From assembly GCA_963789555.1 (NCBI GenBank), contig CAWBKY010000003.1, positions 62,001 through 126,000 of the forward strand: a stretch of 64,000 bases of DNA. Direction: 5' to 3'. Under the pieces are notes generated by a model, which saw only the letters and a program-made list of their open reading frames with translations, was not told the origin of the DNA and did not search any database. This DNA is from JACXTP01 sp963789555 (GTDB lineage Archaea; Thermoplasmatota; Thermoplasmata; Methanomassiliicoccales; UBA472). The position numbers and the translations under genes are program-made. This document shows, piece by piece, positions 25,382 through 35,976 of the stretch (position 1 is its first letter; each line of letters starts with the position of its first letter).

Positions 25382-25430
25382 GAGTCGATGTCTGCTTGCA
25401 GGTGGTGAACCTGACAATCCAGTCAGCCAG

Positions 25431-25464
25431 CCTATAAAGATTTCAAGTCGATAATGTATTTATA
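25431..25464 (+). promoter_or_regulatory. Box A elements upstream of aglB
   Basis: CCTATAAAGA (25431-25440) and TGTATTTATA (25455-25464) are two TATA-like elements. The second predicts transcription starting near 25487. A ribosome-binding site AAGGGAG at 25497-25503 stands 7 bases before the aglB ATG. Confidence 0.5.
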
Positions 25465-25510
25465 GCAGCTTTAGCATCAGAAGCCAAGATTTTCGCAAGG
25501 GAGTATTTAG

Positions 25511-28500
25511 ATGGCAGTCAAGGAGGATGGGTCAGATAGCCTGCCCGAGAAGAAGGGTAATTTCTCTCTAGGCCAGATATCCAAGGCCTTCGGCAAGAAG
25601 GACAAGGATGTCTCATCGGAGAGGAAGGGTGGCTCTGAAGGTCCGACCAAGGCCAAGGAGGGAGTTTCCACGAAAGTCATCGGCGACAGGCTGAAGGACT
25701 CGTGGATCGCCAGGAACTGGCAGACGACTCTCATCCTTGTCATGATCTTGGGTTTGGCCTTCTTCATCCGGGTGTACTTCGCGTATCCCCTGTCGGTTGA
25801 CAACGGCTTCCTGGTCTCCGGGGGCTCGGACTCGTATTACCACATGAGGGTGATAGACCACGTGGTGGAAACGGGCAAGCACCTGGTCATCGATGACATG
25901 CTCAACTATCCCTTTGACATGCGCAATGCCAGACCTCCACTTTACGATTGGTCGGTCGCGGTCTCAGGCATGACCCTCAACGGTCTAGGTATGCCTCAGG
26001 ATGATGCGGTAGGTTACTCCCTGGTCTTCTCCACCGCTTTCTGGGGCATGATGACCGTCATACCAGTGTTCCTGATAGCTAATGCGGCCTTCGGGCGCAA
26101 GGCGGCCTTCATAGCGGCCTTCTTCTTCGCATTCATGCCTGGCCACATCGAGAGGAGCATCTTCTCCAATGCTGACCACGATGCGATGGTCCTTTTCTTC
26201 GTGGTGTTCGCATTCTACTTCTTCCTCAGGGCGCTGCAGACCATCAAAGGGTCCAACTGGGTGTCGAAATGGAACGATGTCAAGGCCATACGTAGCGGTG
26301 GCCGGTCGTTCATCAATTCCAACGCCCTGCCTATGGTTTACGCGGCACTAGCCGGCGTATGCATATCTGCGGTGGCCATGATCTGGACCGGTTACACGTA
26401 CCTCCTCATCATAGCGTTGGTGTACCTGATGGTGCAGCTGCTGGTGGACCGTTTCCGTAATGCTGATTCCTCCGGTGTGGTGGCCAGTTTCACGATCATG
26501 TGGGGAGTGGCCTTCGCCATAATGGCGCCAGTCTACTACCTGATGAACTATTGGCAGGTATGGTTCGACGTGCCATTCTATCTCTTCGTCATAGGCGTTG
26601 GGGTGGGTCTGGTCTTCATGTTCACCAGGGACCTGCCTTGGACCATAGTGCTACCAGCCATGGCGGTCGCTGCAATCGTAGGCCTGTTCGCGCTGTCATA
26701 TGTCGCCCCAGCCCTGTTCAACGCCGTGGTGTCTGGACAAGGATACCTGGTCAAGAGCAAGCTCTATGCGACCATATCGGAGGCGCAACCTCCGAACATC
26801 TCGAACTTCATCATGTCCTTCGGGGCGGTGACGTTCTGGTTGGCCTTGGTAGGCCTGGCATATGCGGCGGTCAAGATCCCAAAGACCACCGGCCCCTACC
26901 TGGTGTTCCTGGTGGTCTGGGCGGCGACCTCCATCTACATGGCATCCTCCGCGGCCCGTTTCCTGTTCAACGCCGCTCCCGTGTTCGCTGTATTGGGCGG
27001 GTGGGTGTTGGCCATGGTCATAGACCGGGTCGACTTCCGGGGATACTTCCATGAACTGTCTTTGAACCTTAATAATCCAAAGGTTTTCCTGCGAAAGCTT
27101 GCCAGCTTCCAGGTGGTCCTGGTCGTGGTCCTGGTCGCCATAACCGTGATGCTACCGAACATATGGACGGCCTTCGATGCATCCATACCTTCCCAGGACA
27201 AGCCGGAGTACGACAAGCAGATCTACGAGGCGCTCCCCAACTTCCTGCATCCAGACAACTTCGAATATGACCGGATCAACGGTTCCTACTGGTACTTGGG
27301 CGGCTTCACGTACAGCATGCCACTGCCAGAGACCTATTGGCCTACGGCTTGGCGTTGGTATGCAGAGCAGGACACGCAACTTCCTCCCGAGGAAAGACCA
27401 GCATTCCTTTCCTGGTGGGACTATGGTTTCGAAGCGGTCCAGGAAGGTCAGCACCCAACAGTGGCTGACAATTTCCAGAACGCCTACCAGTATGCGGGCT
27501 CGTTCATTACATCCCAAAATGAGACCCAGTCCGTGGCCATGTTCATCACTCGCAACTCCGAGAAGATGATCTCGGACGAAAATTTAGGTATTGCAAACTA
27601 TACCGCCTTCTGGGACGCTATGGCGGCGGCCGGGGTCAACATGACCTGGTTCTTCGATGTGATGGAGAACCCTGCCGATTACAAGGACTTCGTGCTGGAC
27701 CACCCTGAGATATTCGGCCCATACGACCCGAATATCAGCGACGCTAACACCAAGTACGCCATGGCTTCGTACGTCCTATCCTTCGTCGGCATGGAGAAAT
27801 TGGTGGACATATACCACCAACAGAGGGATGTAACAGGATACGACATTGGTTACTTCGCCATCGACGGGCGTCTATTCCCGTTCACCGCCACCAGCTATAA
27901 CATCTTCTACGCCCCGGCCACCCTGGCCGACAGGCGGGTCGATTCGGGGAACGTACCCATCGACTTCTATGAGATCAAGGCCGTGGACCAGTTCGGCAAC
28001 CAGTACAGCCCCAGCGAGGTGCCTGAGGGCACCGTGATCGTGGACTATGCCATCATCTACAAGGACATGTTCTACGACTGCATGCTCTACCGCGCCTTCA
28101 TGGGCTATGGCCCGGAGGACATAGGTAAGACCACCCAAGGCATCCCCGGGGTCTCTGGCAGCTTGGCCAGTCTCCCGTCCATGCAGGCCTGGAACCTGAC
28201 CCACTATCGTGTGGTGTACCGCACGGCCTATTTCAACCCCTATCCGGAGAACGAGACCGCCTTCCATTCCGATGCTTGGCGTGCAATCAGCTACGAGCAG
28301 GGTCTGGAATACCAGGCGCTCATCGACGACGGAAACATGACCGGCACGGTCGACATGTCCACCGTCGCGCTCTCTCAGGGCGTGGTCTTTATCCAATATT
28401 ACGACGGCGTCATCATCCGTGGGCATGTCGAATCCCAGGATGGGGAACCGATGGAGAACATCTGGGTGACCGTCCAGGACGAGCTCGGAACTCCGCACAA

Positions 28501-28738
28501 CACGGTCAAGACCGATGCGAATGGTTTCTACGAGGTCATCGCCCCGTTCGGGAACGTCAGCGTCAAGTTCTCATACGGGAGCTTGGACCTGATGACCCAG
28601 GTAGGGACTCTGATAACCACCAAGTTCTATAACTTCACCTATGAGCAGGCCATGCGCCAGTCGCCCACGGCATGCGAGCTATTCCAGCAGCCCATCGGAG
28701 GATCTCAAACCCGGACTGGATCATCGACGGCAATGTGA
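25511..28738 (+). CDS. aglB: Oligosaccharyltransferase AglB/STT3, catalytic part
   Basis: A soluble charged N-terminus of about 70 residues is followed by 11-13 transmembrane helices and an extracellular C-terminal domain. The first external loop has the metal-site motif GGSDSYYHMRVIDHVV and the second SNADHDAM. The sequon-recognition WWDYG motif lies near residue 636 (SWWDYGFEAV). STT3 transfers lipid-linked glycan to Asn in N-X-S/T. The frame reaches 28738, but coding content continues from about 28692 in another frame. The last part (GHVESQDGEPMENIWVTV) already starts a series of carboxypeptidase-regulatory-like beta-sandwich domains. The start at 25511 is supported by AAGGGAG. Confidence 0.93.
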   Translation: MAVKEDGSDSLPEKKGNFSLGQISKAFGKKDKDVSSERKGGSEGPTKAKEGVSTKVIGDRLKDSWIARNWQTTLILVMILGLAFFIRVYFAYPLSVDNGFLVSGGSDSYYHMRVIDHVVETGKHLVIDDMLNYPFDMRNARPPLYDWSVAVSGMTLNGLGMPQDDAVGYSLVFSTAFWGMMTVIPVFLIANAAFGRKAAFIAAFFFAFMPGHIERSIFSNADHDAMVLFFVVFAFYFFLRALQTIKGSNWVSKWNDVKAIRSGGRSFINSNALPMVYAALAGVCISAVAMIWTGYTYLLIIALVYLMVQLLVDRFRNADSSGVVASFTIMWGVAFAIMAPVYYLMNYWQVWFDVPFYLFVIGVGVGLVFMFTRDLPWTIVLPAMAVAAIVGLFALSYVAPALFNAVVSGQGYLVKSKLYATISEAQPPNISNFIMSFGAVTFWLALVGLAYAAVKIPKTTGPYLVFLVVWAATSIYMASSAARFLFNAAPVFAVLGGWVLAMVIDRVDFRGYFHELSLNLNNPKVFLRKLASFQVVLVVVLVAITVMLPNIWTAFDASIPSQDKPEYDKQIYEALPNFLHPDNFEYDRINGSYWYLGGFTYSMPLPETYWPTAWRWYAEQDTQLPPEERPAFLSWWDYGFEAVQEGQHPTVADNFQNAYQYAGSFITSQNETQSVAMFITRNSEKMISDENLGIANYTAFWDAMAAAGVNMTWFFDVMENPADYKDFVLDHPEIFGPYDPNISDANTKYAMASYVLSFVGMEKLVDIYHQQRDVTGYDIGYFAIDGRLFPFTATSYNIFYAPATLADRRVDSGNVPIDFYEIKAVDQFGNQYSPSEVPEGTVIVDYAIIYKDMFYDCMLYRAFMGYGPEDIGKTTQGIPGVSGSLASLPSMQAWNLTHYRVVYRTAYFNPYPENETAFHSDAWRAISYEQGLEYQALIDDGNMTGTVDMSTVALSQGVVFIQYYDGVIIRGHVESQDGEPMENIWVTVQDELGTPHNTVKTDANGFYEVIAPFGNVSVKFSYGSLDLMTQVGTLITTKFYNFTYEQAMRQSPTACELFQQPIGGSQTRTGSSTAM

Positions 28739-31700
28739 CCATTCAGGGTGGGAACATTCACGGTCTGGTCTACCTGGACGTCAACGGTAACGGCCGCTAC
28801 GATCAGTCTAGCGACCGGCTGCTCGAGAATGCCACGGTCCATCTCCAGGACCTGAATAGCAACTTCAGCCGAGAGATGGTGGCTTATGCGGGGGAGTATT
28901 TATTCACAGGCCTGCCCCCCATGTCTGCCCAGATATGGGCTGTGTACGATGGTCACAAGATCGGTCTGAAGACACAGAGCATAAGCCCCAAGACGAACAA
29001 CACCGTCGATCTGAGCGTCAAGCCATCCACCATCAAGGCCACTGTACGGACCCCCTGGGGCACCCCTGCACCACGCTCTGGCGGTCGACCTGGTCGACCT
29101 GACCAATGGGAGGGTGACCACCCAAAACACCAGCAACGCTGGTGAGGTGACCTTCACCAATTTGTTCAACGGACAATACCGCATCCGCAGCAACAGCTCG
29201 GCCCTGCAGCTCAATGTGGCCATTATCAACGTTGCCGAGGGGCGCACCTACGTGCAGACCTTGACCCTTGCGCAGGCCATGACCGTGCAGGGAGAGGCCG
29301 TCTACGAAGGGGCGAACGGAACGGTCCCATTGCCCTACGCGCGCATCGGCTTCATCAGCCCCACGTTCGAGTACTGGACCACCGCGGACTCCAATGGCAA
29401 CTATGCGGTGACATTGCCGCAACAGAACTACACCATCTATGCCCTATCCAACATCTACGGTCGGGCCGTGGTCACGTTGGTCAAGCAAGACGCTGCTAAC
29501 AGCGTCACGAAGACGCTGCCACTTCGGGACGGACTGGTCCTATCGGGCAACGTGCTTGACAACAACAAGACCGTGAACGGGGTCATGCTGGTGGTGAACA
29601 ACTCGGCGGGAGGCACGATCACCGGCATCACCAATAGTACCGGGGGCTTCCGCTTCGTTCTACCTGACGAATATCACACATTATACGCTGCCAAGGGCTA
29701 CAGGGTTGCCTGGCTAACATTACCCATCGGCGAGGGGAACAACATCTCCTTAGGTAGCGGAAGGGCCGTTAGTGGCAAGGTCTGGGTGGATCTCAGCTAT
29801 GACGGAATTCTGCAAACCACGGAGGGAAAGGCGAACGTGACCATCCACATCCAGGATGTGGGAGGGGGCCGCGATCTTATTGCTGTCTCCAGCAGCAACG
29901 GTGGATTCAACGTTACTCTGCCATTGAACGGAACGTATAGCTTTGTGACAGCGGTTCCCAACTACGAGACCGTCAACTTCACGTTCAACGACCTGAGCTC
30001 CAACCAGACCCGCAACATCGAATTGGTGCCTACAAACCGGTCGCTCAGCGGCAATGTGGACCTGGGGGGCAGCGGTCTCCCCAACGTCTGGTTGAATTTC
30101 GATGCCAATTCCGGTTGGGGGACCGACACCAAGGTCCTCACCGACGCTGGCGGTAATTATTCGGCCTCGCTACGACCTGGCAACTACACGATCACCTTAA
30201 TCCAGAACGTCAGTGGGGACGATTCCTCCCAGTATCAGCTGGTGAAGTCCCATTATCTTGAATCTAGCGGTGGGGCAGACCCCCACGGTGCTGGACTTGG
30301 AGGCCTGCGTGCGCTACAAGGTGAATGGGACGGTCGCTTCAAGCGGGGGCGAACCGTTCAGTGCCAAGATGTCCTTCTCCGCTGAAGGTTTGGATAGCGT
30401 TACTCTTACCACCAATGGCAGCTACTCGCTATATCTGCGGGAGGGGAACTATAGCCTCTATATCCTTTCCGAGATCGGACTGGACCGAGAGGCATACTTC
30501 AACACTACCAACGTGACTGGCCCTCTTAGCCTGGACCTCACGACACAACCTGCCTACCGCATAACCGTGGACATGTACTTCCAGGATAAACCAATGCCCC
30601 AGTCGATTTCTGTGACGTTGGTTGACCCGGTGAGCGGGGCGACATACATCGGCAAGACGAACCCAACCGGTTCGATCGTGTTATACATGCCATCGGGTGG
30701 CACATACAACCTAACTGCCGACCTTCGTATCCTTGCTTATCCTAGTTCAGACAGCTACGGATATGAAGTATATGCGCTTCACAGGTGAGGAGAGTCTGTT
30801 CTTCAACACCACTCAGAAGAATGTTGTGTTGGAGCTATCTCAGAGCTTTGACAACTCCACCATCACCGGTCTACCTGTAGGGGCGAACGTGGATATGCAA
30901 GCCCAATCGTCCACTGCCATGGACATTACCTTCGATTCCAGCCCTGCTTCGGCCACGATCGCCCCTGGCAACTATACCATCTATGCCCGGAACGCTTTGG
31001 ACATGGTCTATCTGGGCTTCGTGACCGTCCCTCCTTACGACACCGTCGACCTTGGGATCGTGATGGGGCAGGGCTACCGTGTGAATGGCACTTTGCGTGT
31101 GAATGGATCGCCGGAGATAGGCGATATGACCATCTCCCAAGGCGATGCCTCGTATATCATTGACACCGACCCGAGCGGTCAGTACGTGGTCTATCTGCCC
31201 CAGGGCACCTTCCTCGGCACAGGGGCCGCTCTAGTCCCAGAGAACGGCATAGCGGTGACCTACGCCGCCAGCAAGACCATGCTGGTCAACGGCGCCATGC
31301 AGGTGGACTTCGACCTTATTAAACAGGTCTTGTACTCTGTAAAGCTCTCCTGGAACAATACGAAGGGCAACGTGTCCAATGGTGAGCCCATAAGCTACAT
31401 CGTGACCCTGACCAACACAGGCAACATGGTGGACTCGTACGAGCTTTCGTCATCCACCTCGAACTGGAACATCACCTTCACATACAATGGGGTGACCAAC
31501 AAGACTGCCTTGGTGGAGAACCTGACCTTTGGGGCCGGGGGCAAGGTGAACATCACCGTGACCCTGACGCCCTCATTCAAGGTCAACGTCATCCACCCGC
31601 CCGTGTTTATAAACGCGGTCTCGACAAAGGGCAGTGGGGCTACGAGCAGTCTGAGCTTGGACGCCAACATCAATCCACGCAGTCAGGTCAACCTGACATA

Positions 31701-32205
31701 CGTCAAGGCCTTACCGCAGAGCGGCAAGGACAACTACACCTACCAGATACTGGTGGAGAACACTGGAAACCAGGATGACAACTACAGTTTAGACTTGACG
31801 AACCTGGCATCGTTCAATGGAACTGGTTGGCAGGTGAAGGTGAGATTGGGCGAGACTGGTAACTTCACCGACTTCCCTGTCACGTTCATCGTCAATGCCG
31901 GCAAAAACAAGACCGTGCAGGTATCGCTGATCCGCTTGGATGGAAATATCACAACGAACTTGACGATCGAGCTTGAGGCGCTGTCCTTGAACTACAATAA
32001 CACCGATGCTCTGGCGTTCCAGCCGGACTTCTCTGACCCATCCATACCGGAGGACGGTTTCACGGTCTCTGGAGATGGCGTGGCCAGCAAGGCCCCGGAG
32101 ATGTCCTATGAGACGATCGCGCTGATGGTAGCCTGTGCGATGCTGGCAGCGCTTCTCGTCTTCCTTATGATCAAAAAGGAGGTGTTCGCACGCGGAAAGC
32201 GTTGA
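28692..32205 (+). CDS. Extracellular sequon-rich C-terminal extension of AglB, ending in a TM anchor (several frameshifts)
   Basis: Four fragments, with frame changes near 28692, 29072, 30257 and 30755, join into about 1170 residues continuous with aglB. They contain repeated beta-sandwich modules of the SdrD/CarboxypepD-regulatory type (IHGLVYLDVNGNGRYD, VSGKVWVDLSYDGILQ, YRVNGTLRVNGSPE) and CARDB-like units (VTLTNTGNMVDSYEL, VENTGNQDDNYSLDL). The last ~40 residues hold one membrane helix (IALMVACAMLAALLVFLMI) and a basic tail. The segments are rich in N-X-S/T: I count about 20 in the last 490 residues. No promoter or start signal is seen at 28.7 kb, so I treat it as part of the aglB gene; a separate gene remains possible. 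Confidence 0.75.
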
Positions 32206-32987
32206 TATCTTTGATACTGGCCTTGGCCTTGTTGGTCCCGGCCCTAAGCATAACGGCGATGGCGGCAGATGAAAATCCGCTTACCATAGCCTTGGACGGA
32301 CCGACGCGGGTGGGGATAGGGGAGAAGCATACCTACAAGATCATCATCACCGGAGGCCCGGAGGATAGTAACACCACCTATAGTTGGAAGGGTACCCTTG
32401 GCGGTGAGTACAAGGCGGAGGTGACCTTGGTGCCCGGTGCGGCCGGCCCGTCGAAGAATGGCACGTTCTTCTTCAACCTTACCGCCCCGCAGAACTCTGG
32501 TGACATCACCATAACGGTGGAGGCCACCGCCAATAATCCGGCCGGGGGGAACGTCACCGAAAGTAAGGACTTCACCATCAAGGTGGTGAACCCCATCATG
32601 CTCAAGGCCACGGTCAAGAACACAGGCAACGCCACGGCGATTAACGTTCCAGTGGTGTTCATGCTGAACGACGACCCCGAGGACCCGCTGCTCATCTATA
32701 ACACCACGGTCACGCTGGCCCCTAATGCCACCCAGGACATAAACTACAACTGGACGGGATACAAGATCGGTTCCGGCAAGCACATCGTGTTGATGGAGAT
32801 AGACCCGAACTCCACCCTGGTCACCTTTGCCAATGGCAACAAGACCATGGAGCAGAAGATCTACTTCAAGGCGGAAGGCTCGGACCAGTACAATGTCTAC
32901 TTGTGGGTGCTTGCCATCGCCCTAGTGGTCCTCGTCTTCTTGATCTGGCGCAGGCCAAACCCCAAGAGGAAGAAGAAAAAGAAGTGA
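32202..32987 (+). CDS. Membrane-anchored exported protein with CARDB-like domain
   Basis: A signal-peptide-like N-terminus (LISLILALALLVPALSITAMA) is followed by an outer region with eight or more N-X-S/T sites, a CARDB/Ig-like part (LKATVKNTGNATAINVPVVF), one C-terminal helix (LWVLAIALVVLVFLIW) and a tail KRKKKKK facing the cytoplasm. It immediately follows, and overlaps, the aglB tail, which has the same domain type. TTG 32202 is the first standard start, but AAGGAGGTG at 32176-32184 fits better with a start near ACG 32190 (then RKALISL), so the start is unsure. Function is unknown; a cell-surface role with AglB is inferred. Confidence 0.75.
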   Translation: MISLILALALLVPALSITAMAADENPLTIALDGPTRVGIGEKHTYKIIITGGPEDSNTTYSWKGTLGGEYKAEVTLVPGAAGPSKNGTFFFNLTAPQNSGDITITVEATANNPAGGNVTESKDFTIKVVNPIMLKATVKNTGNATAINVPVVFMLNDDPEDPLLIYNTTVTLAPNATQDINYNWTGYKIGSGKHIVLMEIDPNSTLVTFANGNKTMEQKIYFKAEGSDQYNVYLWVLAIALVVLVFLIWRRPNPKRKKKKK

Positions 32988-33012
32988 GGGGCACGCCCTC
33001 GGTCAAACCCTT

Positions 33013-33639
33013 TCAACCGTTCTTCATTTTTGAATCGAGCTCTGCTATGCGCTTCTCCAATCGGGCCGAGCTCACCGCCACCGCCACGTCCCCTCTGGTC
33101 TTCTCCAGGATGGAGCGGGCCACGTCCTGCTTGCGGCGGATGGAAACGATGGCATCTGGATAGTCGAAGCGCATGATGACCAGGAACATGTCCTCCATCA
33201 GGTCCAGCCGGATCTCCGCCTCCTCCGTGCGGCCTTGACGCAAGGCCTCCAGGGCGAAGCGGCGCAGCTCCCCGATGGCATCGGCGAAGCCCATAAGGTA
33301 CGTGGTAGCGGGCAGGTCCAGGTCCTCAGGGGTGGGCATGTCCTCACCTTTGACTATGGACAGGACGATAGCCGCCTCGGCCAGCTCCTGCAACGCATCC
33401 TGCACGATGCCCGAGCTCCATATCTCCTGGTGCTCCTGGAGAAGGCTTCGCAATCGTTCCTCCTCCTCCATCGCCGCGGCTATGCTACTGTTGACGTCCT
33501 CTCCCTTGTGCATGCCCCGGATGGAATGACCGCTCAACCGGATGATGGCCCGGGCGGACTTGATGGCGATCTCCCGTACCGTGTCCTTCTCGTCCAAGCT
33601 GACCTGGATGCCGTCGGCGATCTGCTCCAGGTCCCTCAT
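33013..33639 (-). CDS. Translin-family RNA-binding protein
   Basis: A 208-residue, mostly helical protein that matches the archaeal translin group. The N-terminal half has DEKDTVREIAIKSARAIIRLSG, and the middle has LQELAEAAIVLSIVKGEDMP and YLMGFADAIGELRRFALEAL, with ATTYLMG typical of translin. Translin and TRAX form octameric barrels that bind or cut RNA; the archaeal versions are little studied. Its start overlaps the purD stop (33636-33639), so both are in one operon. Confidence 0.85.
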   Translation of the reverse strand: MRDLEQIADGIQVSLDEKDTVREIAIKSARAIIRLSGHSIRGMHKGEDVNSSIAAAMEEEERLRSLLQEHQEIWSSGIVQDALQELAEAAIVLSIVKGEDMPTPEDLDLPATTYLMGFADAIGELRRFALEALRQGRTEEAEIRLDLMEDMFLVIMRFDYPDAIVSIRRKQDVARSILEKTRGDVAVAVSSARLEKRIAELDSKMKNG

Positions 33640-34975
33640 GCCCTTCCCTCCCTGACCTGGCGCATGTGGTCCACCCGACGCTGCACCAGCTCCCTCTTCC
33701 CGATGTCATGCCGCACGAATATGGCGTCTCCCTCCACATGGGTCAAGGCGGCTTCGCAGGTACGCTCGGCGCCCTCTATGGTGTCGGCCACGCCGACCAC
33801 GCCTACGGCCCGGGAGGTGCCGGTCAGGATCTTACCGTCGACCTCATCGACATTGGCATAGTAGCATGCCGCCCCTATTCTGGCGATGGCATCATCGTCG
33901 ACGCGGATCGGCAGACCTGACATCGGTTCGGTGCCGTATCCCTGCGGTACGACGTACTTGCACACAGTGGCCTTGGCCTGGAAATCGACCAAGCCCTGGG
34001 AGAGCTTGCCGTCGCAGATAGCGCGGCAGATGCGCACCAGGTCGGAGCGCAGCACGGTCAGGACGTTCATGGCCTCCGGGTCGCCGAAGCGCGCGTTGAA
34101 CTCGATCACCTTCGGCCCCTCCCGAGTGAGCATGAACTGGCCATAGATGACGCCCTTGTATGGGCATCCTTCCTCTGCCAGCGCCTGTACCATGCGCTGC
34201 ACGATGTGGGCCGCTCGCTCCTTGTCATCGGTTGTGACGAAGGGCAATAGGTGGTCCCCTGCCGAATAGGCCCCCATACCTCCGGTGTTGGGGCCACGGT
34301 CACCCTCATAGGCGCGCTTATGGTCCTGCACTAGGGGCATGGGCACCACATTCTTGCCATCGCAGAAGGCCTGCAGGGTGAACTCCTCTCCCTCCAGCCT
34401 CTCCTCCAAAACCACACCGGCCCCGCCAATGCGCTTGGCGAAGATCTCATCGATGTACTCCGCCACCTCGTTTTTAGTGGCCAGATGCTCCCCTTGGATC
34501 TTCACCCCCTTGCCCCCAGTGAGGCCGACCGGTTTGACCGCCACCTCGAAGTCGATGTCCTTCAGGTATCGCTTTGCCTCCGATGCGTCCTCGAAGGAGC
34601 GGAAACGTATGTTCCCCGGGACGCCATGGCGTTCCATGACATCGCGGGCGAAGCTCTTGGAGGTCTCCACCCGGGCCGCGGCCCGGGACGGACCGACGCA
34701 TCCGATGCCCTCCCGCTCCAAGGCGTCAGCCAGACCCACCTCCAAAGGTGCCTCTGGACCGATGAAGGCCAGTCTCCACTTTCTCGTGCAAAGCGTAACT
34801 GCACCACCTTCTCCACATCGGTCTCCTTGGTCAGATAGTGATCATGACAGAGCTGGGCCATGCCTGGGTTGCGATTCTTCATGGCCGCAACGATGGTGGC
34901 CCCGGAACGGGACAGGGCGGCCGCGATGGCGTGCTCCCTGCCGCCCCCGCCGACCACAAGCATCTTCACATTCAT
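33636..34975 (-). CDS. purD: Phosphoribosylamine-glycine ligase PurD (one frameshift)
   Basis: The N-terminal piece has MNVKMLVVGGGGREHAIAAA, the PurD nucleotide loop. Near 34785 the frame changes (this one fits a lost base), and the main fragment has AVKPVGLTGGKGV, the ATP-grasp core GPNTGGMGAYS and VIEFNARFGDPEAMNVL for Mg and substrate binding. PurD makes GAR in purine synthesis. About 446 residues when repaired, which is normal. A TTTTTTATACGG box A near 34999-35010 stands about 25-30 bases upstream, so the mRNA is probably leaderless with ATG 34975. Confidence 0.93.
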
Positions 34976-35032
34976 GTACGGGACAAACGACTTCACCGTA
35001 TAAAAAAATGGTAATGGGACTCGAGGACCAGC

Positions 35033-35692
35033 TCACCTCCTGAGGGCCTCTATGACCTGGGCCAGCCCCTCACCGGTCCTGACGCTGGTGAGCAGAAGTC
35101 GCCGGTCAGGTCTCAGAGCGGCATAATCGCGCTGCACCCTGGACACGTCCACCTCCATGTATCCAGCAAGGTCCACCTTGTTGAGCACGGCGATGTCCGA
35201 GTCCTGGAATATGAGAGGGTGCTTCCGCACCATGTCATCGCCCTCCGTCACCGAAATGACCACCATGCGATGGTCCGTACCCAGTGGGAAGTCGGCCGGG
35301 CAAACCAGATTGCCGACGTTCTCGATGAAGAGGAAACCCACTCCGTCCAGATGCATTCGGTCCAAGGCGCGGTCGATGAGGGCGGAGTCCAAATGGCATT
35401 CCTTGCCCGTGTTCACGTTGTAGGCGCTTATCCCCGCCTCCTTGAACCGGTCGTAATCGTCCTGCCCGGTGACGTCCCCGGCGATCACCGCCACCTTGAC
35501 GCCTTCCTCGGCTAGGATCTTCGATAGCGCGATGATCATGGCCGTCTTGCCGGAGCCGATGGAGCCCATGACGTCCACGGACCTGATGCCCATCGACCGC
35601 AACCTCTCCTGGTTGTGGTCTGCCAGGTGGCGATTCTCCGCCAGGACGTCGACCTCCATATGGATGTCGGTGGTCTTGTGCACGAATTTCAT
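35033..35692 (-). CDS. hypB: Hydrogenase nickel incorporation GTPase HypB
   Basis: About 219 residues. The P-loop is DVMGSIGSGKTAMI, then AVIAGDVTGQDDYDR, GKECHLDSAL (Cys-His metal site of the G-domain), FIENVGNLVCPADF and the G4 motif NKVDLA. HypB delivers nickel to [NiFe] hydrogenases with HypA. There is no His-rich N-terminal stretch. The frame opens upstream to 35737, but ATG 35692 fits, and a CATTAAAC element near 35710-35720 suggests a nearly leaderless message. No other hyp gene is in the window; its presence suggests a [NiFe] hydrogenase elsewhere. Confidence 0.93.
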   Translation of the reverse strand: MKFVHKTTDIHMEVDVLAENRHLADHNQERLRSMGIRSVDVMGSIGSGKTAMIIALSKILAEEGVKVAVIAGDVTGQDDYDRFKEAGISAYNVNTGKECHLDSALIDRALDRMHLDGVGFLFIENVGNLVCPADFPLGTDHRMVVISVTEGDDMVRKHPLIFQDSDIAVLNKVDLAGYMEVDVSRVQRDYAALRPDRRLLLTSVRTGEGLAQVIEALRR

Positions 35693-35976
35693 GATTACGA
35701 CGGTCCAGTTTAATGTTTTCTGTGAGATCCCTCCCAAATCGGGAGGATTACCGCGAACGTTCTCTTTTAGTGCTCAAAAACGATAACTCTTTCAAGGCCT
35801 AATTATCACAGATGAAAATCATTTCCCCAGACCCTGTTGGATATATAATACAGACCAAAATTGTGTTTTTAATATCAAAAAAATGCAATTAAATATAAGT
35901 AGGGTGCAACGCCTTTTTCCACCCACTGCCTGGGGGTCCTTGGAGGGACGGACATCTCAGGAGGGGGATTTAAGAC
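35693..35976. promoter_or_regulatory. AT-rich intergenic region with promoter elements for the beta-helix gene
   Basis: No gene is seen. On the plus strand, ATATATAATA at 35841-35850 and TTAAATATAAG at about 35889-35899 are box A candidates, and AGGAGGGGG at 35959-35967 is a strong ribosome-binding site 9 bases before the ATG at 35977. On the minus strand the right portion serves hypB. Confidence 0.5.

Noticed and set aside
28738..28738. Stop codon as the true end of aglB
   Set aside because: Coding content of the same domain type resumes in another frame 50 bases earlier and no start signals are found; a single indel explains it better, though not proven.
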